Of a DNA stretch of 21,128 bases, positions 1 through 6,357 are shown piece after piece; the stretch's first letter is position 1, and every line of letters begins with the position of its first letter. The notes under the pieces are model-generated. The model was given only the letters and a program-made list of their open reading frames with translations. It was not told where the DNA came from and searched no databases. Position numbers and translations under genes: made by a program. The stretch comes from an uncultured Collinsella sp. (GTDB taxonomy: Bacteria; Actinomycetota; Coriobacteriia; Coriobacteriales; Coriobacteriaceae), in contig CAAFZX010000047.1 of NCBI GenBank assembly GCA_900767675.1, forward strand, positions 1 to 21,128, given 5' to 3'.

Positions 1-752
1 ACCGTCTGGCCCTCGACGCCGTTAAACCCAAACAGCATGTCGAGCGCCTGGATGTACCACGGCGCGTCCTTGCCGACTTCTTCGATTTCCTTGGCCACTT
101 CGCTGGCCTTCTTGGCGTTCGACGACTTCTGGCTCGACGAGTCATCAGAATCGTCGTCCAGGCCCTGCACTTCAATCCTCTTCTCGCCGGGCATCACCAG
201 GCCAAGGTCCTCGGACGCCGCGTCCTTGATACCCTCCTCCGAGAGCAGCTTGTCGACGCTTTTTTGCAGCTCGTCGTTGTATTGCTGGCGAATCTCGACC
301 TGCTTGGCCAAGATATCGCTCGAGCGTTTGGCAACGTAGAGGTCGCGCACGGGAAAGTACAGGCTCACGAGCACCAGGGCGACGACAATGCCAACAAACA
401 GCCCTCGCTGGGGACCGTGGGTAAAGTCGTAAATTGCCTTGACCACCGCGTTATCGTTGGCGTAATGCATGAAGTCCGAGCCCGAAAGACGGTTCGAGGG
501 CCTACTCGGCTTTTCATGCGTTTGAGCCGAGGAACGCCGAGCATGCTCCGAATGCGCCGGGCGCACCGAACGTGGCGGACGGTCCGTCGGCGTATTCATT
601 TGAGCACGGGAGTGCGAGGCACTTGTCGGTCGCTGCATGGAGCGGTCGGCACCGGCGTAATCGGACCCGCCGAGCTGCACCGTGCGCGCGCGGCGAGGTG
701 ACGGCTCACGCGAACCGGCGGAATAGTACCTGTTGTCATAAATCTGATCCAT
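1..752 (-). CDS. Septum formation initiator (DivIC/FtsB-like), C-terminus cut by window edge
   Basis: An open minus-strand frame runs from an ATG at 752 to the window edge, giving 250 codons without a stop. The protein begins MDQIYDNRYYSAGS and has a Ser/Pro/Arg-rich, probably disordered N-terminus of about 110 residues. One membrane segment follows (about residues 118-134, around GIVVALVLVSLYF). A predicted coiled coil comes next (about 140-172) with the family-like ending EEGIKDAASEDLGLVMPGE, and then a Ser/Asp-rich linker and a second conserved-looking patch near DAPWYIQALDMLFG. This layout is that of FtsB/DivIC bitopic division proteins, which join FtsL/FtsQ at the septum. Position directly downstream of eno matches the common actinobacterial order. 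The ribosome binding site is weak (AAGG about 9 nt before the ATG). The N-terminal extension is longer than in compact FtsB proteins. The far C-terminus is not visible. Confidence 0.82.
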   Translation of the reverse strand, partial: MDQIYDNRYYSAGSREPSPRRARTVQLGGSDYAGADRSMQRPTSASHSRAQMNTPTDRPPRSVRPAHSEHARRSSAQTHEKPSRPSNRLSGSDFMHYANDNAVVKAIYDFTHGPQRGLFVGIVVALVLVSLYFPVRDLYVAKRSSDILAKQVEIRQQYNDELQKSVDKLLSEEGIKDAASEDLGLVMPGEKRIEVQGLDDDSDDSSSQKSSNAKKASEVAKEIEEVGKDAPWYIQALDMLFGFNGVEGQT

Positions 753-843
753 GTGCGCCTTGTGCGGTTGAGGTTTGTTTGCGCTAAGTCTTTTAGTTAT
801 AGCACGAGTGCGTGCACCGCCTCCGGCGGCCCTTGCTCGACAT

Positions 844-876
844 AAAAAAGGCGCTGAGCCATATGGCCCAGCGCCC
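844..876 (-). terminator. Intrinsic terminator downstream of eno
   Basis: Read on the minus strand this is a stem GGCGCTG/CAGCGCC extended by GCC/GGC around an ATAT loop, with one A-C mismatch, followed directly by six T residues (844-849). It lies about 75 nt past the eno stop, so it should end most eno transcripts. The downstream division gene then needs read-through or its own promoter. Confidence 0.85.
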
Positions 877-948
877 AATGGTGCTCAACAGTGCCCGGCG
901 GGAGCGAGGCGAATCCGAGTCAGCCCCGCCCCCGCACACGCCGCTTGC

Positions 949-2238
949 CTAGCGGATGTTGTAGAACGCGGCCTTGCCGGCGTAGCGCGCGCTGCCCTCG
1001 AGCTCGTCCTCGATGCGGATGAGCTGGTTGTACTTGGCGATACGGTCGCTGCGGCACGGGGCACCCGACTTGATCTGGCCGGCGTTGACGCCCACGACCA
1101 GGTCGGCGATCGTGGAGTCCTCGGTCTCGCCGGAACGGTGGCTCACGATGCAAGCGTAGCCGGCCTCCTTGGCGGTTTCGATGGCCTCGAGCGACTCGGT
1201 GAGCGTGCCGATCTGGTTGACCTTGACCAGGATCGCGTTGGCGGCGCCCAGCTCGATGCCCTTCTTGAGGCGCTCGGTGTTGGTGACGAACAGGTCATCG
1301 CCCACCAGCTGTACCTTGTTGCCAATACGACGGGTGAGCTCAACCCAGCCGTCCCAGTCCTCCTCGGCCATGCCGTCCTCGATGGAGATGATGGGATAGG
1401 TGTCGACAAGCTTCTCCCAGTAATCGACCATCTGGGCACTCGTGTACTCCACGCCCTCGCCCTTGAGCTCGTACATGCCGGTCTCGGCGTTGTAGAACTC
1501 GGTCGAGGCCGGATCCATGGCGTACATGAAGTCGACACCGGGCTTAAAGCCGGCCTTCTCCACGGCCTTGGTGATGTACTCGAACGGCTCGGCGTTGGTC
1601 TTGAGGTTGGGCGCAAAGCCGCCCTCGTCGCCCACGCCGCCGCCCAAGCCGGCCTCGTGCAGCACGCCCTTGAGGGTGTGGTAGACCTCGGCGCACCAGC
1701 GCAGACCCTCGGCAAAGCTCGGGGCGCCCACCGGCATGATCATGAACTCCTGGAAGTCGACGTTGTTGTCGGCGTGCACGCCGCCGTTGAGGATGTTCAT
1801 CATGGGCGTGGGCAGCAGATGGGCGTTGACACCGCCCAGGTACTGGTACAGCGACAGGCCCGCCGACTCGGCAGCGGCGCGGGCAACTGCCAGCGACACG
1901 CCCAGAATGGCGTTGGCGCCGAGCTTGGTCTTGTTGGAGGTACCGTCCGCGGCGATCAGCGCGGCATCGACGGCGCGCTGATCGAAGGCATCGAGGCCCA
2001 CGACGGCATCGGCGCACTCGTTGTTGACGTGCTCGACGGCCTGCGAGACGCCCTTGCCCAGGTAGCGGCCCTTGTCGCCGTCGCGCAGCTCGCATGCCTC
2101 AAAGGCGCCGGTCGAAGCGCCCGAAGGCACCATCGCGCGGCCGAAGCTGCCGTCCTCGAGCACGACCTCGACCTCGACGGTGGGGTTGCCGCGGCTGTCG
2201 AGCACCTCGCGACCGTAGACATCCAAAATATCGCTCAT
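949..2238 (-). CDS. eno: Enolase (phosphopyruvate hydratase)
   Basis: Cytosolic glycolytic enzyme that interconverts 2-phosphoglycerate and phosphoenolpyruvate. The 429-residue length is normal for the family. Visible motifs are the N-terminal opening DILDVYGREVLDSRGNPTVE, the mobile substrate loop PSGASTGAFEA, the metal ligand region SIEDGMAEEDW and LVGDDLFVTN, the catalytic lysine segment ILVKVNQIGT, and the signature SHRSGETED followed by IKSGAPCRSDR. No key residue appears missing. The ATG at 2238 is preceded by a strong GAGGGAG ribosome binding site. The gene stands alone, with a clear terminator after it and a long upstream region shared with a divergent ATPase gene. A possible -10 (CATAAT on the minus strand, 2338-2343) would give a leader of roughly 90 nt, but no good -35 accompanies it. 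Confidence 0.98.
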   Translation of the reverse strand: MSDILDVYGREVLDSRGNPTVEVEVVLEDGSFGRAMVPSGASTGAFEACELRDGDKGRYLGKGVSQAVEHVNNECADAVVGLDAFDQRAVDAALIAADGTSNKTKLGANAILGVSLAVARAAAESAGLSLYQYLGGVNAHLLPTPMMNILNGGVHADNNVDFQEFMIMPVGAPSFAEGLRWCAEVYHTLKGVLHEAGLGGGVGDEGGFAPNLKTNAEPFEYITKAVEKAGFKPGVDFMYAMDPASTEFYNAETGMYELKGEGVEYTSAQMVDYWEKLVDTYPIISIEDGMAEEDWDGWVELTRRIGNKVQLVGDDLFVTNTERLKKGIELGAANAILVKVNQIGTLTESLEAIETAKEAGYACIVSHRSGETEDSTIADLVVGVNAGQIKSGAPCRSDRIAKYNQLIRIEDELEGSARYAGKAAFYNIR

Positions 2239-2311
2239 GTTGTCTCCCTCTCACTTGGAAACGTAATGGATGCAAGCGACCGGCTGACCGTGCACCATCG
2301 GTGCGCCTCCG

Positions 2312-2356
2312 TAAGTTAGCCATGTCGCACTTTTTGCATTATGCCCTAAGTTAGCC
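2312..2356. promoter_or_regulatory. Paired TAAGTTAGCC direct repeats upstream of eno
   Basis: TAAGTTAGCC occurs at 2312-2321 and again at 2347-2356, with starts 35 bp apart. The copies flank the putative eno -10 element. On the eno strand they read GGCTAACTTA. A near copy, GGCTAACTAA, lies at 6300-6309 in the leader of the ABC exporter. This may be an operator pair; no protein is assigned, and chance cannot be excluded. Confidence 0.3.
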
Positions 2357-2515
2357 GAGGGATACATATGAATTGGAGAAATCATTCTTTAGGGCCCTTG
2401 TTTTTACACCAGGCATTCATCTCTAGAGGTCCTCTCCATTAAAATCTCCAATCCGCATACCGTCTTTACCCGACTTGCGAATGTAAGAGCCAATAATGTG
2501 CTTTCACATCATGCA

Positions 2516-2600
2516 AAGTTCTGGATATCGTGCAAATCTAAGGGTCTGAAGTTCTGGATATCGTGCATAATCAGGTTATAAAAGTTCTGGATATCGTGCA
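2516..2600 (+). repeat. Three 19-bp direct repeats at 33-bp period upstream of the ATPase
   Basis: The unit AAGTTCTGGATATCGTGCA occurs at 2516-2534, 2549-2567 and 2582-2600. All three copies are identical. They are separated by two unrelated 14-nt spacers, so the period is exactly 33 bp. The last copy ends one base before the ATPase ribosome binding site. The core GATATC is palindromic. The even spacing, close to three helical turns, would place a bound protein on nearly the same DNA face, as expected of an operator or an iteron. The array is too short, with spacers too small, for CRISPR. Confidence 0.9.
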
Positions 2601-2610
2601 CGAGGTAGCC

Positions 2611-3978
2611 ATGCTTAAACGAAAAGCCTATGACACACTACTAAAATGGAAGCATGAAAGCGCTGGTAAAACAGCACTTCTTATTGAAGGAGCCCGCCGC
2701 GTCGGCAAGAGCACGCTTGCCCGCACGTTTGGAGAAACCGAATACAAGTCCTGCCTTGTCATTGATTTCTTTCAAGCACCTGCCGAAGTTAAGCAATATT
2801 TTGAGGACTATCGCACTGACTTCGACTCGCTCTTCCTCTATCTCTCGGTTTTCTATAACGTCAAACTCTATGAGCACGAGACGCTTATCGTCTTTGACGA
2901 GGTCCAGATGTACCCGCAAGCACGCGGACTCATCAAGTATCTCGTTGCAGACGGACGTTACGACTACATCGAAACTGGATCCCTGCTCAGCATCAAGCAG
3001 AACATTAAAGATATCGTCATCCCGTCCGAGGAAGAGTCTTTGGAACTTGAGCCCCTCGACTTTGAGGAGTTCCTCTGGGGCATGGACGAAAAGGGGCTGG
3101 CCGATCTCATTCGAATGAGCTTTAGCAAAATGAAGCCGCTCCCCGATGCCCTACATCGCAGAGCGCTCTCCCTTATGCGCGAATACATGCTCGTAGGCGG
3201 CATGCCTGAGCCGGTATCCATCTATGTTGAACAGCGCACTTTTGCGCCCGTCGACGCATCGAAACGCCGAATCGTCCAGCTCTATCGCAACGATATCTCT
3301 CGTTTTGCAACCGGTTATGAATTCAAAGTCGTCTCCGTACTCGATGGCATCCCGGGTCAGCTCTCTAGGCACGAAAAGCGATTCAAGCTTTCCTCACTTG
3401 ATAAAAACGCGCGCATGCGCACCTACGAAGAAGCCTTCTTTTGGCTGGCAGACGCGCGAATTGCCAATATCTGCTATGCCGCAAGCGAGCCGAGCGTGGG
3501 CCTTTCACTCAGCATGGAGCAAACAGCACTCAAGTGCTACATGGCAGACACCGGCCTGCTTGTAACGCTTGCCTTCTCTGATAACAACGATACCGATGAA
3601 GACGTTTACAGGGCCGTGCTTCGCGGCGACATCGGATTGAACGAAGGAATGCTTACCGAAAACTACGTTGCCCAATCTCTAAAGGCCAATGGACACAGGC
3701 TCTTCTTTTATTTCCAAAGCGGAAAGAAGGAGGGGGAGGAGCGCATGGAAATCGACTTCCTCGTTACCCGACCCTATGTCAATGCCGCCGGAAAGCCGCG
3801 CATCAGCCCCATCGAAGTTAAGTCGCCACGCAGATACGGAACCATCTCCCTCGACCGATTCCGCGCGCGCTTTAACAAGAAGATTGGGACGGCTTACGTG
3901 TTGCACCCTAAACAACTCGAGTGGGATGCCGAAGCGCAGCTGGCACATCTTCCGTTGTATATGGCCTTTTGCTTGTAG
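2611..3978 (+). CDS. AAA ATPase with C-terminal DUF4143 (PD-(D/E)xK-like) domain
   Basis: A 455-residue protein of the widespread bacterial/archaeal AAA_14 + DUF4143 family. Walker A is GARRVGKST (residues 27-35), Walker B is LIVFDEVQ (D96, E97), and a sensor-like YIETGSLLS follows. The C-terminal half carries EIDFLV (from E380) and IEVKS (E402, K404), spaced like a restriction-endonuclease-fold active site. The cellular role of the family is not settled. I chose the ATG at 2611 because GAGGT lies 5 nt upstream; a GTG at 2563 would translate through the third repeat and lacks such a site. The gene is alone on the plus strand among minus-strand genes, is less GC-rich, and uses more A/T-ending codons than its neighbours, suggesting acquisition by transfer. 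It converges on mazG. Confidence 0.9.
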   Translation: MLKRKAYDTLLKWKHESAGKTALLIEGARRVGKSTLARTFGETEYKSCLVIDFFQAPAEVKQYFEDYRTDFDSLFLYLSVFYNVKLYEHETLIVFDEVQMYPQARGLIKYLVADGRYDYIETGSLLSIKQNIKDIVIPSEEESLELEPLDFEEFLWGMDEKGLADLIRMSFSKMKPLPDALHRRALSLMREYMLVGGMPEPVSIYVEQRTFAPVDASKRRIVQLYRNDISRFATGYEFKVVSVLDGIPGQLSRHEKRFKLSSLDKNARMRTYEEAFFWLADARIANICYAASEPSVGLSLSMEQTALKCYMADTGLLVTLAFSDNNDTDEDVYRAVLRGDIGLNEGMLTENYVAQSLKANGHRLFFYFQSGKKEGEERMEIDFLVTRPYVNAAGKPRISPIEVKSPRRYGTISLDRFRARFNKKIGTAYVLHPKQLEWDAEAQLAHLPLYMAFCL

Positions 3979-4019
3979 AGACCTCTCTGCGAATGGATGC
4001 CGTGAGAGACGCAGGTCTC
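3978..4019. terminator. Possible bidirectional hairpin between convergent genes
   Basis: GAGACC (3978-3983) pairs with GGTCTC (4014-4019). Inside it TCTCT (3984-3988) can pair with AGAGA (4005-4009), leaving a CGCA bulge. The hairpin overlaps the stop codons of both the ATPase gene and mazG. No long T run follows on either strand, so termination strength is uncertain. Confidence 0.4.
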
Positions 4020-4878
4020 ACTCGCTTGCTTTTGCTTGGTCCCACAGGTCATTGAGTTGAGCGGTTGAGCAGATGGCAAGGTCATCGCCCGCCTCGCGCG
4101 CAGCAGCCTCCATTGCGGCCCAGCGACGACGGAACTTGGCCGTGCTCGCGCGCAGGGCGCTCTCGGCGTCGATGCCCTCTTTGCGTGCAACGTTGACCAG
4201 AGCAAAGAGCAGGTCGCCGAACTCCATCTCGCGCTCGGGCGAGCCGGGGGCCTCGGCCTCAAACTCGGCACGCTCCTCGGCAACCTCGTCCCACACGTCC
4301 TGGACCGTCTCCCACTCAAAGCCCACGGCCGCTGCCTTGCGCGACACCTTCTGGGCCTGCATCAGCGCCGGCAGGTGCGTGGGCACGCCGTCGAGTAGAC
4401 CCTCGGGTGCGGCCTCGCCTGCCGCCACGGCCTTGTCCTTGGCAGCCTTCTCGGCAAGTTTGACCTCGTCCCAGATCTTGAGCACCTCGTCGGAGCCCTC
4501 GGCATCCGCATCGCCAAACACGTGTGGGTGGCGGCGAATGAGCTTGGCGTCGATATCGCGTGCCACATCGGCCAGCGTAAACTCGCCCGCGTCCGCCGCA
4601 ATCTGCGCATGCAGCACCACCTGCATGAGCACATCGCCCAGCTCCTCGCGCAGATGCGCCACGTCGTCCGCCTCGATGCAATCGAGCGCCTCATAGGCCT
4701 CCTCGATCATGTTCTTGCCGATGCTCCGATGCGTCTGCTCGCGATCCCACGGGCAGCCATCGGGCTGACGCAGACGCCAGATGGTCTGCACCAGATGCTG
4801 CAGCTCGACCGACGCGTCGACCAGCGTGGACAGATCGCGCGAGCCCTCGGCATTTTGCTGAGCCATGTGCTGCGCCAT
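4018..4878 (-). CDS. mazG: Nucleoside triphosphate pyrophosphohydrolase MazG
   Basis: Hydrolyses (d)NTPs to the monophosphate plus pyrophosphate, acting as a house-cleaning enzyme. The 286-residue protein has the expected two MazG domains. The first has the opening RLRQPDGCPWDREQTH and the metal-binding helices EEAYEALD (E59, E60, E63) and REELGDVLMQ (E78, E79, D82). The middle contains RRHPHVFGD. The second domain carries VAEERAEFEAE, MEFGDLLFALVNVAR and STAKFRRRW. The ATG at 4878 lies 2 nt after the stop of the upstream metallophosphoesterase gene, and its GAGGAGG ribosome binding site is inside the end of that gene, so translation is probably coupled. It is last in the larC2-phosphoesterase-mazG cluster. 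Confidence 0.95.
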   Translation of the reverse strand: MAQHMAQQNAEGSRDLSTLVDASVELQHLVQTIWRLRQPDGCPWDREQTHRSIGKNMIEEAYEALDCIEADDVAHLREELGDVLMQVVLHAQIAADAGEFTLADVARDIDAKLIRRHPHVFGDADAEGSDEVLKIWDEVKLAEKAAKDKAVAAGEAAPEGLLDGVPTHLPALMQAQKVSRKAAAVGFEWETVQDVWDEVAEERAEFEAEAPGSPEREMEFGDLLFALVNVARKEGIDAESALRASTAKFRRRWAAMEAAAREAGDDLAICSTAQLNDLWDQAKASE

Positions 4879-4880
4879 GG

Positions 4881-5429
4881 TTATTCCTCCTCCAGGATCA
4901 CGTGGCGGAACGCGCCGCCCTCGTAGATGCCGTAGCTGTGCGTACCGTCCTTGGGGATGCTCACGCTGCCGGGGTTAAAGAGCCACAGGCCCGGGTGCGC
5001 GGCGCTCTCCTCGTTAACCTTGATGTGCGTATGGCCGTAGACGAGCGCGGAGCCCTCGGGCAGCGCGGGCGCGTGGTCGACGCTGTTGTGCATGCCGGCG
5101 CCAAAAACGTGGCCGTGCGTCAGGAACAGCTCGCGACCGGTCTCGTCGAACAGCGTGGCGTAGTCGGCCATGACGGGAAAGTCGAGCACCATCTGGTCGA
5201 CCTCGGCGTCGCAGTTGCCGCGCACCGCGATGGTGCGGTCGGCCAGGGCGTTGAGCAGCGGAATCACGCGCTTGGGGGCGTAATCGCGCGGCAGGTCGTT
5301 GCGCGGGCCGTGGTAGAGCAGGTCGCCTAGCAGCACGATGCGGTCAGGCTGCTCGAATTCGATGGCGGCGACCAAGCGCTCGGTCCAGTATGCCGAACCG
5401 TGGATGTCGGAAGCGATGAGGTATTTCAT
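4881..5429 (-). CDS. YfcE-like metallophosphoesterase
   Basis: A 182-residue calcineurin-like phosphoesterase of the small MJ0936/YfcE type. The binuclear metal site motifs appear in order: SDIHG (D8, H10), LLGDLLYHGPRN, RGNCDAEVD, THGHVFG and GHTH. A later NPGSVSIPKDG matches the family's C-terminal signature. YfcE itself is a phosphodiesterase of unknown natural substrate, so the cellular substrate here is unknown. I start it at the ATG at 5429, where MKYLIASDIHG begins in the usual place and AGGAT lies upstream. An in-frame ATG at 5495 would add 22 residues of non-family sequence and overlap the upstream gene. It is followed after 2 nt by mazG. Confidence 0.9.
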   Translation of the reverse strand: MKYLIASDIHGSAYWTERLVAAIEFEQPDRIVLLGDLLYHGPRNDLPRDYAPKRVIPLLNALADRTIAVRGNCDAEVDQMVLDFPVMADYATLFDETGRELFLTHGHVFGAGMHNSVDHAPALPEGSALVYGHTHIKVNEESAAHPGLWLFNPGSVSIPKDGTHSYGIYEGGAFRHVILEEE

Positions 5430-5487
5430 GGGGAGATCCTTTCGGGATGGGGCTAATGTGGCTGGGCGCTGGATGTCGCCGGCCGCG

Positions 5488-5973
5488 CTATTCAAATCGT
5501 AGCGCCGCGCTCTGAGCCGCCTGCATCACGCGTTGGAGTGGCACGCCATGTTCGCGGGCAAGACGGGCGCAATCCTCGTACTCGGGAGCCGCGCGCTCGC
5601 TGCCGTCTGGCAGGGTCGCCACCTTAACGGACACCTCGCCCCAAGGCGTTGTCACCTGCTCGAATCGGCGCGGCAGGCAAACGCGTTCCATCACCTGGCG
5701 ACGAACGGCGTTGGTCGTAGTCTCCAAAAAGATAATCGTCTGTAGGCGCTCGATATCCTCGTGCGAGCAGATCACCTGCAACTGCCATCCGGGGCGGCCC
5801 TTCTTGCAGTAAAGGGGCAGCCAGTGTGCCTCGCGCGCACCTGCCTCGCGCAGGCGGTCCGCGGCATAAGCGAGTACCTCGGGCGACGCATCGTCGATGT
5901 CGCACTCCAGTTTGACGATGGTCTCGGGTGCATCGGTCTCGCGGGACAGCGGAGATGTACTTCCACGTTGCAT
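5488..5973 (-). CDS. larC2: Stand-alone LarC C-terminal (LarC2-like) domain protein
   Basis: A 161-residue protein matching only the C-terminal part of LarC, the CTP-dependent nickel insertase that finishes the pincer nickel cofactor of lactate racemase and relatives. Recognisable stretches are KLECDIDDASPEVLAYA, CKKGRPGWQLQVIC, FLETTTNAVRR, VTTPWGEVSVKV and APEYEDCARLAREHGVPL, close to the family's IDDMxPE, KKxRPG, RETTTxGVR and KPEYED(C/L)xxxA. In Lactobacillus plantarum larC1 and larC2 are joined by ribosomal frameshifting; here no LarC1 coding sequence precedes the gene in any frame. The ATG at 5973 has AGGA upstream. An in-frame ATG at 6081 would add 36 unconvincing residues. It leads the cluster with the phosphoesterase and mazG. 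No lactate racemase gene is in view. Confidence 0.82.
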   Translation of the reverse strand: MQRGSTSPLSRETDAPETIVKLECDIDDASPEVLAYAADRLREAGAREAHWLPLYCKKGRPGWQLQVICSHEDIERLQTIIFLETTTNAVRRQVMERVCLPRRFEQVTTPWGEVSVKVATLPDGSERAAPEYEDCARLAREHGVPLQRVMQAAQSAALRFE

Positions 5974-6357
5974 ACGGTCCGGATCCTTTCCGCACGGGCT
6001 CGTTTTATTCACCCAAACGCTAGCACATCGGACGTGGCACAGGCGTGACTTTCGTCCGTCGCCGCCCTCGCCCCTATCCAAACATGTACGTCAGCCTCCA
6101 AACATGTCATTTTTTATCGGTTTTGGAGGCTGACGTACACGTTTTGGAGCGGGGCCGCACACGATCGGAATTGGGCCCGCACTCCGTCCACCACAAAGTT
6201 CGCCGCACTCAACAATTTTGAACTTTCTACGCAGTTCATCGGCCAAAAAATTACCCTCGGCATACTTATCCGCTGCATGATGTTACTCTAGTTGCATTTG
6301 GCTAACTAAGCGGCTGCCGAGGACCCCGCCTGGCACCGTTACGGCATAGGAGGTTTC
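5974..6357. other. Divergent intergenic region between larC2 and the ABC exporter
   Basis: This 384-bp gap must contain promoters for both directions. Its main feature is a long palindrome at 6077-6149. A shorter inverted repeat, AAAGTTC (6195-6201) and GAACTTT (6220-6226), lies nearer the exporter, and GGCTAACTAA at 6300-6309 resembles the eno repeat. I could not place convincing -35/-10 pairs on either strand. Confidence 0.6.
6077..6149. repeat. Long palindrome with nested direct repeats
   Basis: TGTACGTCAGCCTCCAAA (6085-6102) is perfectly complementary to 6122-6139, giving 18-bp arms around a 19-nt loop with a T6 run. Outside the arms the symmetry continues: TCCAAAC at 6077-6083 is answered by GTTTTGGAG at 6141-6149. 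TCCAAACATGT also repeats directly at 6077-6087 and 6097-6107, and TTTTGGAG at 6121-6128 and 6142-6149. It lies between divergent genes, so it is unlikely to be a simple terminator. It may be a compound operator or an interspersed repeat. Confidence 0.9.

Larger units (their letters stand above)
2239..2610. other. Divergent intergenic region between eno and the DUF4143 ATPase
   Basis: This 372-bp gap holds the putative eno promoter and leader on its left side, including a 10-bp direct repeat and a small GCACC-atc-GGTGC hairpin at 2292-2304. The right third holds three 19-bp direct repeats leading into the ATPase. The middle (about 2370-2510) is AT-richer than the rest of the window and contains no ORF or RNA that I recognise. 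Confidence 0.6.

Noticed and set aside
775..2319. 514-codon plus-strand ORF opposite eno
   Set aside because: It is the antisense frame of a highly conserved enolase gene in GC-rich DNA with strong codon bias; its product is low-complexity Ala/Leu/Asp/His-rich with no recognisable domain.
2516..2600. CRISPR array
   Set aside because: Only three 19-nt repeats with 14-nt spacers and no cas genes; the sizes do not fit any CRISPR type I know.
2563..2610. N-terminal extension of the ATPase from a GTG at 2563
   Set aside because: It would translate the third repeat, has no ribosome binding site, and the ATG at 2611 has GAGGT at good spacing and starts at the usual family position.
5430..5495. Longer start for the metallophosphoesterase
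   Set aside because: It would add 22 residues unlike the family before the conserved N-terminal strand and overlap the larC2 stop; the ATG at 5429 begins exactly at MKYLIASDIHG.
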